Assembly: GCA_006954465.1 (NCBI GenBank)
Contig: LVVU01000056.1
Location: 1-7,318, forward strand
Direction: 5' to 3'
Source: Candidatus Methanoprimaticola hominis
GTDB lineage: Archaea > Thermoplasmatota > Thermoplasmata > Methanomassiliicoccales > Methanomethylophilaceae
Length of the DNA stretch: 7,318 nt
Below, piece after piece: positions 1 through 6,294 of the stretch. The notes under the pieces are model-generated. The model saw nothing but the letters and a program-made list of their open reading frames with translations, was not told the origin of the DNA and did not search any database. The position numbers and the translations under genes are program-made. Positions within the stretch are counted from its first letter, which is position 1. Each line of letters opens with the position of its first letter.

Positions 1-108
1 GAAGACACTCACATCCCTCGCCTGCCTTTCGGTTCAAAGAGGGCAAGCTCAAGCTGTCGATCTGAATGACCTACCAGCCTCAGAACGGATAGAGCTGATT
101 TTGATTCC
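1..108 (+). other. Probable upstream cas3 sequence with no intact reading frame
   Basis: All three forward frames are closed here: frame 1 by TGA at 67-69, frame 2 by TGA at 110-112 and frame 3 by TGA at 63-65. The last codons before 109, read in the cas3 frame (94-108), give ADFDS, which fits the segment that precedes [10 protein letters not shown] in type I-C Cas3. Homology to Cas3 therefore seems to reach at least position 94. Frame 2 then looks more protein-like ([14 protein letters not shown], about 59-103). I infer that this is the same gene in another frame, with an indel near 100, but I cannot align it. It could also be a contig-end artefact or foreign sequence. Confidence 0.4.
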
Positions 109-783
109 GTGATCCGGAGTCTGGCTGGTTTGGATTCCATTGCTCAGGCTGCAGGGCGTTGCAACCGTAATGCTAGGCATGAATGCGGAAATGTGTTCGT
201 GGTCAGAACCGGAGAGAACACATCCAGCCTCAGAGATATCGAAGAGGGATGCAGATATGCCGATATTTTAATGAGAAAATATCCTGAGGATGTTATCTCT
301 CCAAAAGTAATGAATGAGTATTACAAATATTATTTCTTCAAGAGAAATAATGAGATGTATTACCCTCTCAAAACGGTAGGAATGAGTTTATTCGGCATGC
401 TTTCGAATAATAAATCGGGGGTGCAGTCGTATAAGAACAAATATGGTAACATCCCGTCATGTCTTATGAGACAGGCATTCAGAGATGCCAATCGTGAATT
501 CAAAGTGATCGATTCCGTCCAGAGTATTGTTGTTCCATTCGACGAGGAATCCAAGAATGCAATTTCAATAATATGTTCGGAAAGGTATGAAGAATGTAAG
601 AAAGCAATGCGTGTACTTCAAAATTATTCGATCAACACATTCCATCTGAATGAGCTGATCAAGCAGGGGCTGGTATCGGTAGTTGATTACGGATCAGGCG
701 TGGTGTATTGTTTGAAGGAAGGGTTTTACGATGATGACGTGGGGCTGGTGGAAAAGGCCGACCATACCACGTTGATGTTATGA
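109..783 (+). CDS. cas3: Cas3 C-terminal fragment (type I-C helicase-nuclease), 5' part missing or broken
   Basis: Cas3 is the HD nuclease and superfamily 2 helicase that Cascade recruits to unwind and degrade target DNA. Type I-C Cas3 is usually well over 700 residues; only about 224 are open here. Residues 3-20 carry the signature [18 protein letters not shown], which includes helicase motif VI (QAAGRCNR, 13-20). The rest matches the Cas3 C-terminal domain: GNVFVVRTG, then [16 protein letters not shown], then [17 protein letters not shown], and a terminal [12 protein letters not shown] typical of the family end. The GTG at 109 is only the first start-like codon after an in-frame stop at 67-69. 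It has no ribosome site and is unlikely to be a true start. The HD domain and motifs I-V are not in this frame, so the fragment cannot be an active helicase. The stretch from about 241 to 660 is AT-rich compared with its neighbours. It lies 9 bp before cas5c. Whether it is a pseudogene or a sequencing indel is open. Confidence 0.85.
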   Translation: MIRSLAGLDSIAQAAGRCNRNARHECGNVFVVRTGENTSSLRDIEEGCRYADILMRKYPEDVISPKVMNEYYKYYFFKRNNEMYYPLKTVGMSLFGMLSNNKSGVQSYKNKYGNIPSCLMRQAFRDANREFKVIDSVQSIVVPFDEESKNAISIICSERYEECKKAMRVLQNYSINTFHLNELIKQGLVSVVDYGSGVVYCLKEGFYDDDVGLVEKADHTTLML

Positions 784-788
784 GAGGT
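782..788 (+). promoter_or_regulatory. Ribosome binding site of cas5c
   Basis: GAGAGGT overlaps the cas3 stop codon (TGA 781-783) and lies 4 bases before the ATG at 793. It is a reasonable Shine-Dalgarno match. It supports the start at 793 and coupling of cas5c translation to the end of cas3. Confidence 0.55.
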
Positions 789-792
789 TGAA

Positions 793-1479
793 ATGGAGAA
801 TTCGATTGAATATAGATTGTGGGGGATCCGTGCATTATTCACTGATCCGATCACGAAGGTCGGCGGTGAGAAATACACGTACCCCGTGCCTACGTACCAG
901 GCGATCAAAGGGATCACCGAGTCCATATACTGGAAGCCTACGATAGAGTGGCATGTGGATAAGATCCGCATCATGAAACCAATACGCAACGAGTCCGTCA
1001 ACGTCAAACTAGTAAATTATGGGAAGGCGAGTGTGGCGGATCTCTCCATCTACACATATCTGAGGGATGTAGAATACCAAGTAAAGGCCCATTTCGAATG
1101 GAATGAGCATCGCGAGGATCTCGTCAACGATCGTAACGAGAACAAGCACTATTTCCAAGCATGCAGGGCATTGGAGAGGGGAGGTCGGAGGGATATCTTC
1201 CTAGGAACCCGTGAGTGTCAGGGGTATGTTGAGCCATGCAAATTCGGATCAGGAGAAGGAATCTACGACGGTTCCATCGACTACCCCTTCGGTTTGATGT
1301 TCCATGGTTTCGATTATGCAGATGAGACAGGGAAGGATGAGTTGCTTGCTCGTTTCTGGAATCCTACGATGAAGGGAGGCGTAATCGAGTTCATCCGTCC
1401 GGAGGATTGTCGTGTCCGTAAATACATCAAGGATTACAAACCGAAGGTCATCGGCGTTGCCAAGGAGGATCCGATATGA
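793..1479 (+). CDS. cas5c: Cas5c (Cas5d), crRNA-processing endoribonuclease and Cascade subunit
   Basis: In type I-C, which lacks Cas6, Cas5c cuts the pre-crRNA at the base of each repeat hairpin and then caps the 5' handle in Cascade. The 228 residues match the family along the whole length: ALFTDPITKVGGEKYTYPVPTY near 14-35, ESIYWKP at 43-49, DLSIYTYLRDVEYQVKAHFEW at about 83-103, DRNENKH at 113-119, then GGRRDIFLGTRECQGYVEPC and FGLMFHGFDY. The Tyr-Lys-His trio reported as catalytic in the Bacillus halodurans enzyme (Y46, K116, H117) appears here as Y46, K118 and H119, so processing activity is expected. The start at 793 puts that tyrosine at the family position and has a good ribosome site. 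Its stop overlaps the cas8c start by 4 bp (ATGA). No damage is seen. Confidence 0.96.
   Translation: MENSIEYRLWGIRALFTDPITKVGGEKYTYPVPTYQAIKGITESIYWKPTIEWHVDKIRIMKPIRNESVNVKLVNYGKASVADLSIYTYLRDVEYQVKAHFEWNEHREDLVNDRNENKHYFQACRALERGGRRDIFLGTRECQGYVEPCKFGSGEGIYDGSIDYPFGLMFHGFDYADETGKDELLARFWNPTMKGGVIEFIRPEDCRVRKYIKDYKPKVIGVAKEDPI
1464..1468 (+). promoter_or_regulatory. Ribosome binding site of cas8c
   Basis: GGAGG within AAGGAGGATC lies 7 bases before the ATG at 1476, inside the end of cas5c. It is a near-ideal Shine-Dalgarno site and favours initiation at 1476 (or at the adjacent ATG at 1479) over later start codons. Confidence 0.7.
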
Positions 1480-3371
1480 TGCATGGATGGATGGGCTCCT
1501 TGATCGAGACATACGATCAATGCATCTCGGATCCTCGGACCCGTTCCGAGTCCACACCTTTGGTTCCGATCTGTCACACTATCAATAATGCACAGATCAC
1601 GGTGACATTATCGGAGGATGGGGAGTTCATATCGGCATATGCCGTTCCAAAGGAAGACCAGAGAACGATAATCCCATGTACGGAATCATCCGCTGGCAGG
1701 ACCTCCGGACCCAGTCCTCATCCTCTGGATGATAAGCTGATCTATCTGGTAGAGGACTTCCAAATGATTGCAGGAGAGCCGGTATCCAACTCCTTCAAGC
1801 CTTCTCACAGGATGTATATGGAGCAGTTGAGGGATTGGATGTCACACGATCCTACGAATATCAAATTGGCATCCATCTGCAAGTATCTGGAAGGGGGCAC
1901 ATTAGTTCAGGATCTGGTCCTAGCAGGAATCCTTGCCGTAGGCGAGGACGGCGTATTGTTAAAAAAGGCGGAATCACCAGAATCCCCTCTTTTCTCGATA
2001 TCCAAGATTCCGAATGAACAGTCGGAGGCTTTCATCCGTTGGTCGGTTGTTACCGATGACCCCTGTATCAATACCTGGGAGGACGAATCGATGATCTCGA
2101 GCTGGATATCGTTCGTCAGATCCAAGATGGAGGACGTAGGTCTCTGTTATGTGACCGGCGAGATGGTCCCTCTTGCTCAGAACCATCCTAGCAAGATACG
2201 CAGCACAGGAGATGGCGCCAAGATCATCTCTTCCAACGATACGACCTATTTCACATTCCGTGGTCGTTTCGAGACTTCGGATCAGGCATATGGAATCGGA
2301 TTCGAAGCTACTCAGAAGATGCATAGCGCATTGCGCTGGTTGATCGGGAGGCAGGGATATTGCAACGGCGATCTATGCATAGTTGCATGGACGAATGCCG
2401 GCGATGTTGTTCCGAGTCCGGTATCCGATCCTATGGAGCAGCTGGGCTCGGACGATGATTCGAACGAGGCATGGACGAACACGGATGCGGCCCTTCGTAT
2501 CAGAACCATGTTGCGCGGATACAATTCCCGGATATTGGATAGAAATGTCGCGATCATGGGTCTGGATTCGGCGATGGGTGCGAAGGGGAGATTGGCAGTG
2601 ATATTCTTCCGTGAGCAACTCGGAGAGGATTTCGTTGAGAGATTGGAAACATGGCACGAGTCCTGTGCCTGGATCCACAGATATGGAAGCGTCAAAGGCG
2701 ATGATGGCAAGAACAAGCACATAATGTTCATCGGAGCACCATCGCCGAAGGATATCGCACAGTCCGCCTACGGCAGGAGGGCGGATGAGAAGATCGTTTC
2801 GACTGTTCTGAAACGCATCGTTCCCTGCATCCTGGACGGTGACAGGATTCCTTTCGACATAATGGAATCAGTGGTCAGACGTGCAAGCAATCCCGTGTCC
2901 ATGGACAAATGGGAGTGGGAAAAAACACTGAGCATAGCATGCTCTGTTTTCAAACAGTATTCAGGAGGGAGATATGAATTGACATTGGAGAAGGACAGGA
3001 GGTCCAGAGACTACCTCTACGGAAGATTGCTGGCTGTGGCGGACCTCATGGAGGGAGCAGCATTGAAGGATGCAGGGGAGAACCGTCAGACCACTGCGAT
3101 GAGGATGATGCAGAGATTCTCGGAGATGCCGTATTCGACGTGGAGGGACATCGAGCTCGCACTGGTTCCGTATGCGGCAAGACTCGGCAGTAAGGCCGGC
3201 TATTATGAGATGAAGATCGCAGAGATCATGGATATGTTCGAAGGGGATGATTTCAGAGACAATTCCAAGCTGAGCGGAGAGTTCCTTCTAGCGTATCATT
3301 GCCAGCGCGAGGATCAGTTCAGAAAGAAAGAGGATAAGAATAAGACAGAAGAGGGAGAGGTGGAAGAATGA
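1476..3371 (+). CDS. cas8c: Cas8c (Csd1), large subunit of type I-C Cascade
   Basis: Cas8c is the large Cascade subunit that recognises the PAM and helps open the target duplex; it is specific to subtype I-C. The 631 residues are in the usual range. Family landmarks appear in order: a short N-terminal beta region with LSEDGEF (45-51), RTSGPSPHPLDDKLIYLVEDF (75-95), CYVTGEMVPLAQNHPSKI (224-241), the AYGIGFEATQKMHSALRWLI segment (271-290), IVAWTNAGD (302-310), KGRLAVIFFREQL (370-382), APSPKDIAQSAYGRR (421-435), and a helical C-terminus from about 500 onward with RDYLYGRLLAVADLMEG and LLAYHCQREDQF. The tail ends in a very acidic and lysine-rich stretch (618-631). The ATG overlaps the cas5c stop and the TGA overlaps the cas7c start, both as ATGA. 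The helical C-terminus is probably also made separately as Cas11c. Confidence 0.95.
   Translation: MMHGWMGSLIETYDQCISDPRTRSESTPLVPICHTINNAQITVTLSEDGEFISAYAVPKEDQRTIIPCTESSAGRTSGPSPHPLDDKLIYLVEDFQMIAGEPVSNSFKPSHRMYMEQLRDWMSHDPTNIKLASICKYLEGGTLVQDLVLAGILAVGEDGVLLKKAESPESPLFSISKIPNEQSEAFIRWSVVTDDPCINTWEDESMISSWISFVRSKMEDVGLCYVTGEMVPLAQNHPSKIRSTGDGAKIISSNDTTYFTFRGRFETSDQAYGIGFEATQKMHSALRWLIGRQGYCNGDLCIVAWTNAGDVVPSPVSDPMEQLGSDDDSNEAWTNTDAALRIRTMLRGYNSRILDRNVAIMGLDSAMGAKGRLAVIFFREQLGEDFVERLETWHESCAWIHRYGSVKGDDGKNKHIMFIGAPSPKDIAQSAYGRRADEKIVSTVLKRIVPCILDGDRIPFDIMESVVRRASNPVSMDKWEWEKTLSIACSVFKQYSGGRYELTLEKDRRSRDYLYGRLLAVADLMEGAALKDAGENRQTTAMRMMQRFSEMPYSTWRDIELALVPYAARLGSKAGYYEMKIAEIMDMFEGDDFRDNSKLSGEFLLAYHCQREDQFRKKEDKNKTEEGEVEE
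2963..2969 (+). promoter_or_regulatory. Internal ribosome binding site inside cas8c, probably for cas11c
   Basis: AGGAGGG inside the coding sequence is among the strongest Shine-Dalgarno matches in the window. It lies 9 bases before an in-frame TTG at 2979 and 15 before another TTG at 2985. An ATG at 2974 is out of frame and hits a stop after two codons. The position is where the small-subunit part of Cas8c begins, so the site looks functional rather than chance. Confidence 0.55.
2979..3371 (+). CDS. cas11c: Probable Cas11c, small Cascade subunit translated from inside cas8c
   Basis: In type I-C systems studied so far, a small helical subunit (Cas11c) is produced by internal initiation within cas8c and lines the Cascade belly, stabilising the non-target strand. 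Here an in-frame TTG at 2979 (Leu502 of Cas8c) would give 130 residues, close to the size known for Cas11c (about 120-130). It is preceded by AGGAGGG with 9-base spacing. The product begins just before RDYLYGRLLAVADLMEG and is predicted helical throughout, with IELALVPYAARL and YYEMKIAEIMDMF. The nearest upstream in-frame ATG (2901, Met476) and GTG (2895) have no visible ribosome site. The TTG at 2985 is an alternative start. The existence of Cas11c is known for the family; the exact start is inferred. Confidence 0.6.
   Translation: MTLEKDRRSRDYLYGRLLAVADLMEGAALKDAGENRQTTAMRMMQRFSEMPYSTWRDIELALVPYAARLGSKAGYYEMKIAEIMDMFEGDDFRDNSKLSGEFLLAYHCQREDQFRKKEDKNKTEEGEVEE
3357..3363 (+). promoter_or_regulatory. 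Ribosome binding site of cas7c
   Basis: GAGGTGG lies 4 bases before the ATG at 3368, in the purine-rich end of cas8c. It supports the 3368 start and translational coupling. Confidence 0.5.
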
Positions 3372-4201
3372 CTGCAATAAAGAACAAGATCGATTTCGCG
3401 GCCGTAGTCTATGTGGAAGGTGCAAACCCCAACGGGGATCCGCTCAACGGCAACAGGCCCAGAACGACCATGAACGGTCTCGGAGAGATCTCGGACGTCT
3501 GCATCAAGCGTAAGATCCGCAACAGGCTGCAGGATGAGGGTCAAAGGATATTCGTTCAATCCGCAGACCGTGCAGACGACGGCATGAAGAGTCTGAAGGA
3601 CCGCGCGGAACCTGTCATCAAAAGGGCTGGAAAGGATGTGGACAAATTCATTTCCGAGGCGTGTGCGGAATGGTTCGATGTGAGGGCATTCGGGCAGCTC
3701 TTCGCATTCAAGAGCAAGGACACTGGTGGTGTATCGGTCGGTATACGCGGACCTGTATCCATCCGTCCTGCTATGAGTGTCAATCCCGTGAACATCACCA
3801 GCACTCAGATCACGAAATCGGTGAATTCCGAGACCAAGGATAAGAAGGGGTCCGACACGATGGGTATGAAATACCGTGTCGACAACGGGATGTATGTCAT
3901 CAGAGGGAGCATCAATCCTCAATTGGCATCGAAGACCGGGTTTTCCGACGAGGACGCGGATGCATTCAAGGCAGCTCTCAGAACGATCTTCGTAAACGAT
4001 TGCTCGTCGGCTCGTCCCGATGGCAGCATGGATGTGGTGGAAGTGGTCTGGTGGAAACACAATTGCCCCATAGGTCAATACTCCTCTGCTGTTGTGCACA
4101 ATTCGATAAAGGTTGTCTCCAAATGCGATGAACCGCAGTGCATCGACGATTACGAGATCAAAGTGGAGCCTCTCGACGGATTGGAGACGGAAATAATCTG
4201 A
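3368..4201 (+). CDS. cas7c: Cas7c (Csd2), Cascade backbone protein
   Basis: Cas7c copies polymerise along the crRNA spacer to form the backbone of Cascade. The 277 residues show the full family pattern: the RRM-like start with NPNGDP (20-25) and NRPR (29-32), SDVCIKRKIRN (42-52), WFDVRAFGQLFAF (102-114), IRGPVSI (126-132), ITKSVNSE (148-155), SDTMGMKYRVD (162-172), NDCSSARPDGSM (210-221) and WWKHN (228-232). Length and ends match a complete Csd2. The ATG overlaps the cas8c stop by 4 bp, and a single base separates its stop from cas4. Since several Cas7 copies are needed per complex, this gene should be translated more than cas8c; no special signal beyond its ribosome site is visible. An antisense open frame of 296 codons covers this gene but looks like a shadow. 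Confidence 0.96.
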   Translation: MTAIKNKIDFAAVVYVEGANPNGDPLNGNRPRTTMNGLGEISDVCIKRKIRNRLQDEGQRIFVQSADRADDGMKSLKDRAEPVIKRAGKDVDKFISEACAEWFDVRAFGQLFAFKSKDTGGVSVGIRGPVSIRPAMSVNPVNITSTQITKSVNSETKDKKGSDTMGMKYRVDNGMYVIRGSINPQLASKTGFSDEDADAFKAALRTIFVNDCSSARPDGSMDVVEVVWWKHNCPIGQYSSAVVHNSIKVVSKCDEPQCIDDYEIKVEPLDGLETEII

Positions 4202-4202
4202 C

Positions 4203-4856
4203 ATGACCTATGATGAGGATGACTACCTGATGATATCCGGTATTCAGCACTTCTGTTTCTGCAAAAGGCAGTGGGCGTTGATCCATATGGAGCAGGAGTG
4301 GGCTGATGATGGACGGACGGTATCGGGGGATCTGTTCCATGAGAGGGTCGACACTCTTTCCAGGGAAACCCGGAAGGGAGTGGTCACACTCCGGTCCGTA
4401 CGGGTGTCCTCCTCATCATTAGGTCTATCGGGACGGTGCGACGTCGTCGAGATCCACGAGGATCCCGACGGATTCCGCATAGCCGGCAGGGATGGAAGAT
4501 ACTCGGTCGTCCCGGTAGAATACAAGGTCGGCCATAGAAAGGAAGGGGATTGGGATAGGGTACAGCTCTGCGCGGAGTCGATGGCGTTGGAAGAATCTCT
4601 CGATACGACGGTTCGGACAGGATGTCTTTTCTATGGTTCGGAGAGAAGACGGGAGGTCGTCTCCATCGATGACGACCTCCGTGAAGAAACCATCAGGCTG
4701 GCCGAGGAGATGCATCGGATCTCCAAAGGAACGATGATACCTCCTGCTGTGAGAGGACAAGGTTGCAAAAAGTGCTCTTTGTATGATCTCTGTATGCCGG
4801 ATATGGATGGATCGTCGGATGTGGATGACTATTACAGGAGGATGGCTGAGCTATGA
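4203..4856 (+). CDS. cas4: Cas4, RecB-like Fe-S nuclease for prespacer processing
   Basis: Cas4 works with Cas1-Cas2 to trim prespacers and fix PAM choice and orientation. The 217 residues begin with the I-C type N-terminus SGIQHFCFCKRQWALIHME (12-30). The four cysteines expected for the Fe-S cluster are C20 (in FCK), C188, C191 and C197 (GCKKCSLYDLC). C18 is an extra cysteine beside the first. RecB-family nuclease residues are visible: H46 (FHERVD), D80 (SGRCDVVE), E106 and K108 (VEYKVG), then Q121 (QLCAE). All catalytic positions are present, so the protein should be active. The start at 4203 is one base after the cas7c stop and has only a weak upstream purine stretch, so translation is probably by re-initiation. 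Its stop overlaps the cas1 ATG by 4 bp. Confidence 0.95.
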   Translation: MTYDEDDYLMISGIQHFCFCKRQWALIHMEQEWADDGRTVSGDLFHERVDTLSRETRKGVVTLRSVRVSSSSLGLSGRCDVVEIHEDPDGFRIAGRDGRYSVVPVEYKVGHRKEGDWDRVQLCAESMALEESLDTTVRTGCLFYGSERRREVVSIDDDLREETIRLAEEMHRISKGTMIPPAVRGQGCKKCSLYDLCMPDMDGSSDVDDYYRRMAEL

Positions 4857-5884
4857 GACAACTGTTGAATACGTTGTACGTCACCAGCCCTGACTCCTAT
4901 CTGCATAGGGATGGTACGAATCTCGTTGTGGATGTCGGCGGGAAGGAGGTGGGTCGCATACCAATACACAACATCCAGCAGGTGATGTGCTTCGGCTATT
5001 CGGGAGCCAGCACGGGAGCGATGCGTCTCTGTGCCGAGAGCAGTGTCTCTCTTTCTTTCATGAGTCCCAACGGACGTTTTCTGGCATCGGTCTCCGGTGA
5101 GACGAGGGGCAATGTGCTGCTTCGTCGTGAGCAGTACCGTCGTGCGGATGATGAGATGGGATCATTGGAGATCTCTCGCAATATGATCAAAGGGAAGCTG
5201 ATCAATTCACGCGCCGTATTGAGGAAAGGTCTGAGCAATCATCCAGACAGGGTCGATTCAAAGCTCGTCGGGGGAGCGATAGAACGGCTCACCGACAGCA
5301 TCTCCGCCATAGACGGTGTGTCGTCGTCCGCTAGGTTGAGAGGAATCGAAGGGGATGCCGCGAAGGTGTATTTCGAATCCCTGGATCAACTGATCCTCAG
5401 GAATAAGAACGCCTTTTTCATGAACGGCCGTACCCGTCGTCCGCCACGTGATAGATTCAATTCCCTGCTATCGTTCTTGTATTCGATGCTCACGAACGAT
5501 GTGAGGTCTTCGTTGGAGGCAGTAGGTCTGGATCCATATGTCGGATTCTTCCACACCGATCGTCCAGGCAGGGTGTCGCTGGCCCTCGATCTGATGGAGG
5601 AGATGAGGCCGTTGGCGGATCGGACCGCTTTGAAGCTCGTCAATCTGGGGATGCTATCTGCAGATGGTTTCATCGAAGAAGGGGGCGGAGCATTCTCAAT
5701 GACCGATGATGCCCGTTCCATCGTTATCAATGAATGGCAGAAAGCCAAAGCGGAGACGATCAAACATCATTTTCTGAACGAGTCGTTCCAAGCGGGGCTC
5801 ATACCTTACATTCAATCCATGCTTCTGGCGAAATTCATCAGAGGGGATCTGGGCGGATATCCGTCGTATATAATCGGGAGATGA
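4853..5884 (+). CDS. cas1: Cas1, CRISPR integrase
   Basis: Cas1 is the integrase that joins prespacers to the leader end of the array, as Cas1 dimers bridged by Cas2. The 343 residues are full length for the I-C branch. The N-terminal beta domain starts with LLNTLYVTSPDSYLHRDGTNLVV, and the helical catalytic domain follows. Metal-binding residues are visible: E166 in RGIEGDAAKVYF, H234 in GFFHTDRPGR, and the acidic group D246/E249/E250 in LALDLMEEMRP. The C-terminus (from about 260) has the family's KLVNLGMLSADGF region and the final PYIQSMLLAKFIRGDLGGYPSYIIGR type ending. It is coupled to cas4 by ATGA. Its own TGA (5882-5884) overlaps an ATG at 5881 that looks like the original cas2 start but is out of frame. 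Confidence 0.96.
   Translation: MRQLLNTLYVTSPDSYLHRDGTNLVVDVGGKEVGRIPIHNIQQVMCFGYSGASTGAMRLCAESSVSLSFMSPNGRFLASVSGETRGNVLLRREQYRRADDEMGSLEISRNMIKGKLINSRAVLRKGLSNHPDRVDSKLVGGAIERLTDSISAIDGVSSSARLRGIEGDAAKVYFESLDQLILRNKNAFFMNGRTRRPPRDRFNSLLSFLYSMLTNDVRSSLEAVGLDPYVGFFHTDRPGRVSLALDLMEEMRPLADRTALKLVNLGMLSADGFIEEGGGAFSMTDDARSIVINEWQKAKAETIKHHFLNESFQAGLIPYIQSMLLAKFIRGDLGGYPSYIIGR
5876..5880 (+). promoter_or_regulatory. Possible ribosome binding site for cas2
   Basis: GGGAG directly abuts the ATG at 5881, too close for that start, but is 8 bases before the CTG at 5889 and 11 before the ATT at 5892, both in the cas2 frame. It would suit a non-AUG start at 5889. It lies within the last codons of cas1. 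Confidence 0.35.
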
Positions 5885-5888
5885 GCAT

Positions 5889-6176
5889 CTGATTGTACTG
5901 GTCACGTATGATGTATGTACAACAACGCCCGAGGGAGCTCGCAGGCTCAGGAAGGTCGCCAGAGCATGCATGAATTATGGTACCCGGGTTCAGATGTCAG
6001 TATTCGAGTGTCGTTTGACACCGGCTCAGAGGGTGATGCTGGAATCGGAACTCAAACAGATCATCGATGAAGAATCGGATAGTCTGAGGATATACGATCT
6101 GGGAAACAATCCATCCCGGATCACCCATATCGGGTCGAAGAAACCATTGGATGTAGATGGTTTGTTGTTGTTCTAA
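5889..6176 (+). CDS. cas2: Cas2, with no normal start codon in frame (non-AUG start or one-base frameshift)
   Basis: Cas2 is the dimeric core that bridges Cas1 dimers during spacer integration. From the CTG at 5889 the frame gives 95 residues, near the usual 96-97: LIVLVTYDVCTTTPEGARRLRKVA, then NYGTRVQMSVFEC, then SDSLRIYDLGNN, and a final hydrophobic DVDGLLLF. The conserved metal-binding aspartate is D8 in VTYDV. The first ATG in this frame (5970) would remove the first beta strand and that aspartate, so it is not the start. No ATG, GTG or TTG lies between the in-frame TAA at 5871-5873 and this core. The ATG at 5881, which overlaps the cas1 stop like the other junctions, reads Met-Ser-Ile then TGA (5890-5892). 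One extra base would join it to the cas2 frame. Either CTG 5889 initiates, or there is a one-base deletion (real or sequencing), or the ribosome shifts. Confidence 0.88.
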   Translation: MIVLVTYDVCTTTPEGARRLRKVARACMNYGTRVQMSVFECRLTPAQRVMLESELKQIIDEESDSLRIYDLGNNPSRITHIGSKKPLDVDGLLLF

Positions 6177-6242
6177 CTCGTAGTTCGCATTGATTCACGG
6201 ACATGTTAGAGCACGATTCCGACGTGTTATTCCAAACTCTGA

Positions 6243-6255
6243 TACGATTATCGTA
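6243..6255. repeat. 13-bp palindrome in the leader
   Basis: TACGATTATCGTA has perfect 6-bp arms around a central T, about 60 bp before the first repeat. It may bind a dimeric protein, such as a regulator or an architectural factor that bends the leader for Cas1-Cas2. The role is inferred from position only. Confidence 0.5.
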
Positions 6256-6285
6256 AATGGAATCCGATATTCGTGAGACAATTTC

Positions 6286-6294
6286 TTTTTATTA
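6286..6294 (+). promoter_or_regulatory. TATA-like element of the array promoter
   Basis: TTTTTATTA is centred about 27 bp before the first repeat. In an archaeon this spacing would put transcription start at or just before the first repeat. In a bacterium it could be part of an AT-rich -10/-35 region instead. No BRE or -35 partner stands out clearly. Confidence 0.35.

Noticed and set aside
1249..2731. Several antisense and out-of-frame ORFs across cas5c and cas8c (for example 1249-1557, 1974-2324, 2312-2731, 2383-2601)
   Set aside because: Shadows of the coding strand with no family resemblance and no independent ribosome site.
2974..2982. ATG at 2974 after the strong AGGAGGG site as a start of a separate gene
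   Set aside because: It reads Met-Asn then TGA, so it cannot encode a protein; the in-frame TTG at 2979 is the better partner of the site.
3314..4204. Antisense open frame of 296 codons opposite cas7c
   Set aside because: It overlaps a gene with unmistakable Cas7c motifs end to end, has no recognisable domain and follows from the codon pattern of the sense strand.
5970..6176. Cas2 starting at ATG 5970 (68 residues)
   Set aside because: This would drop the LVTYDV strand with its metal-binding aspartate, although the upstream sequence in the same frame encodes that strand intact.
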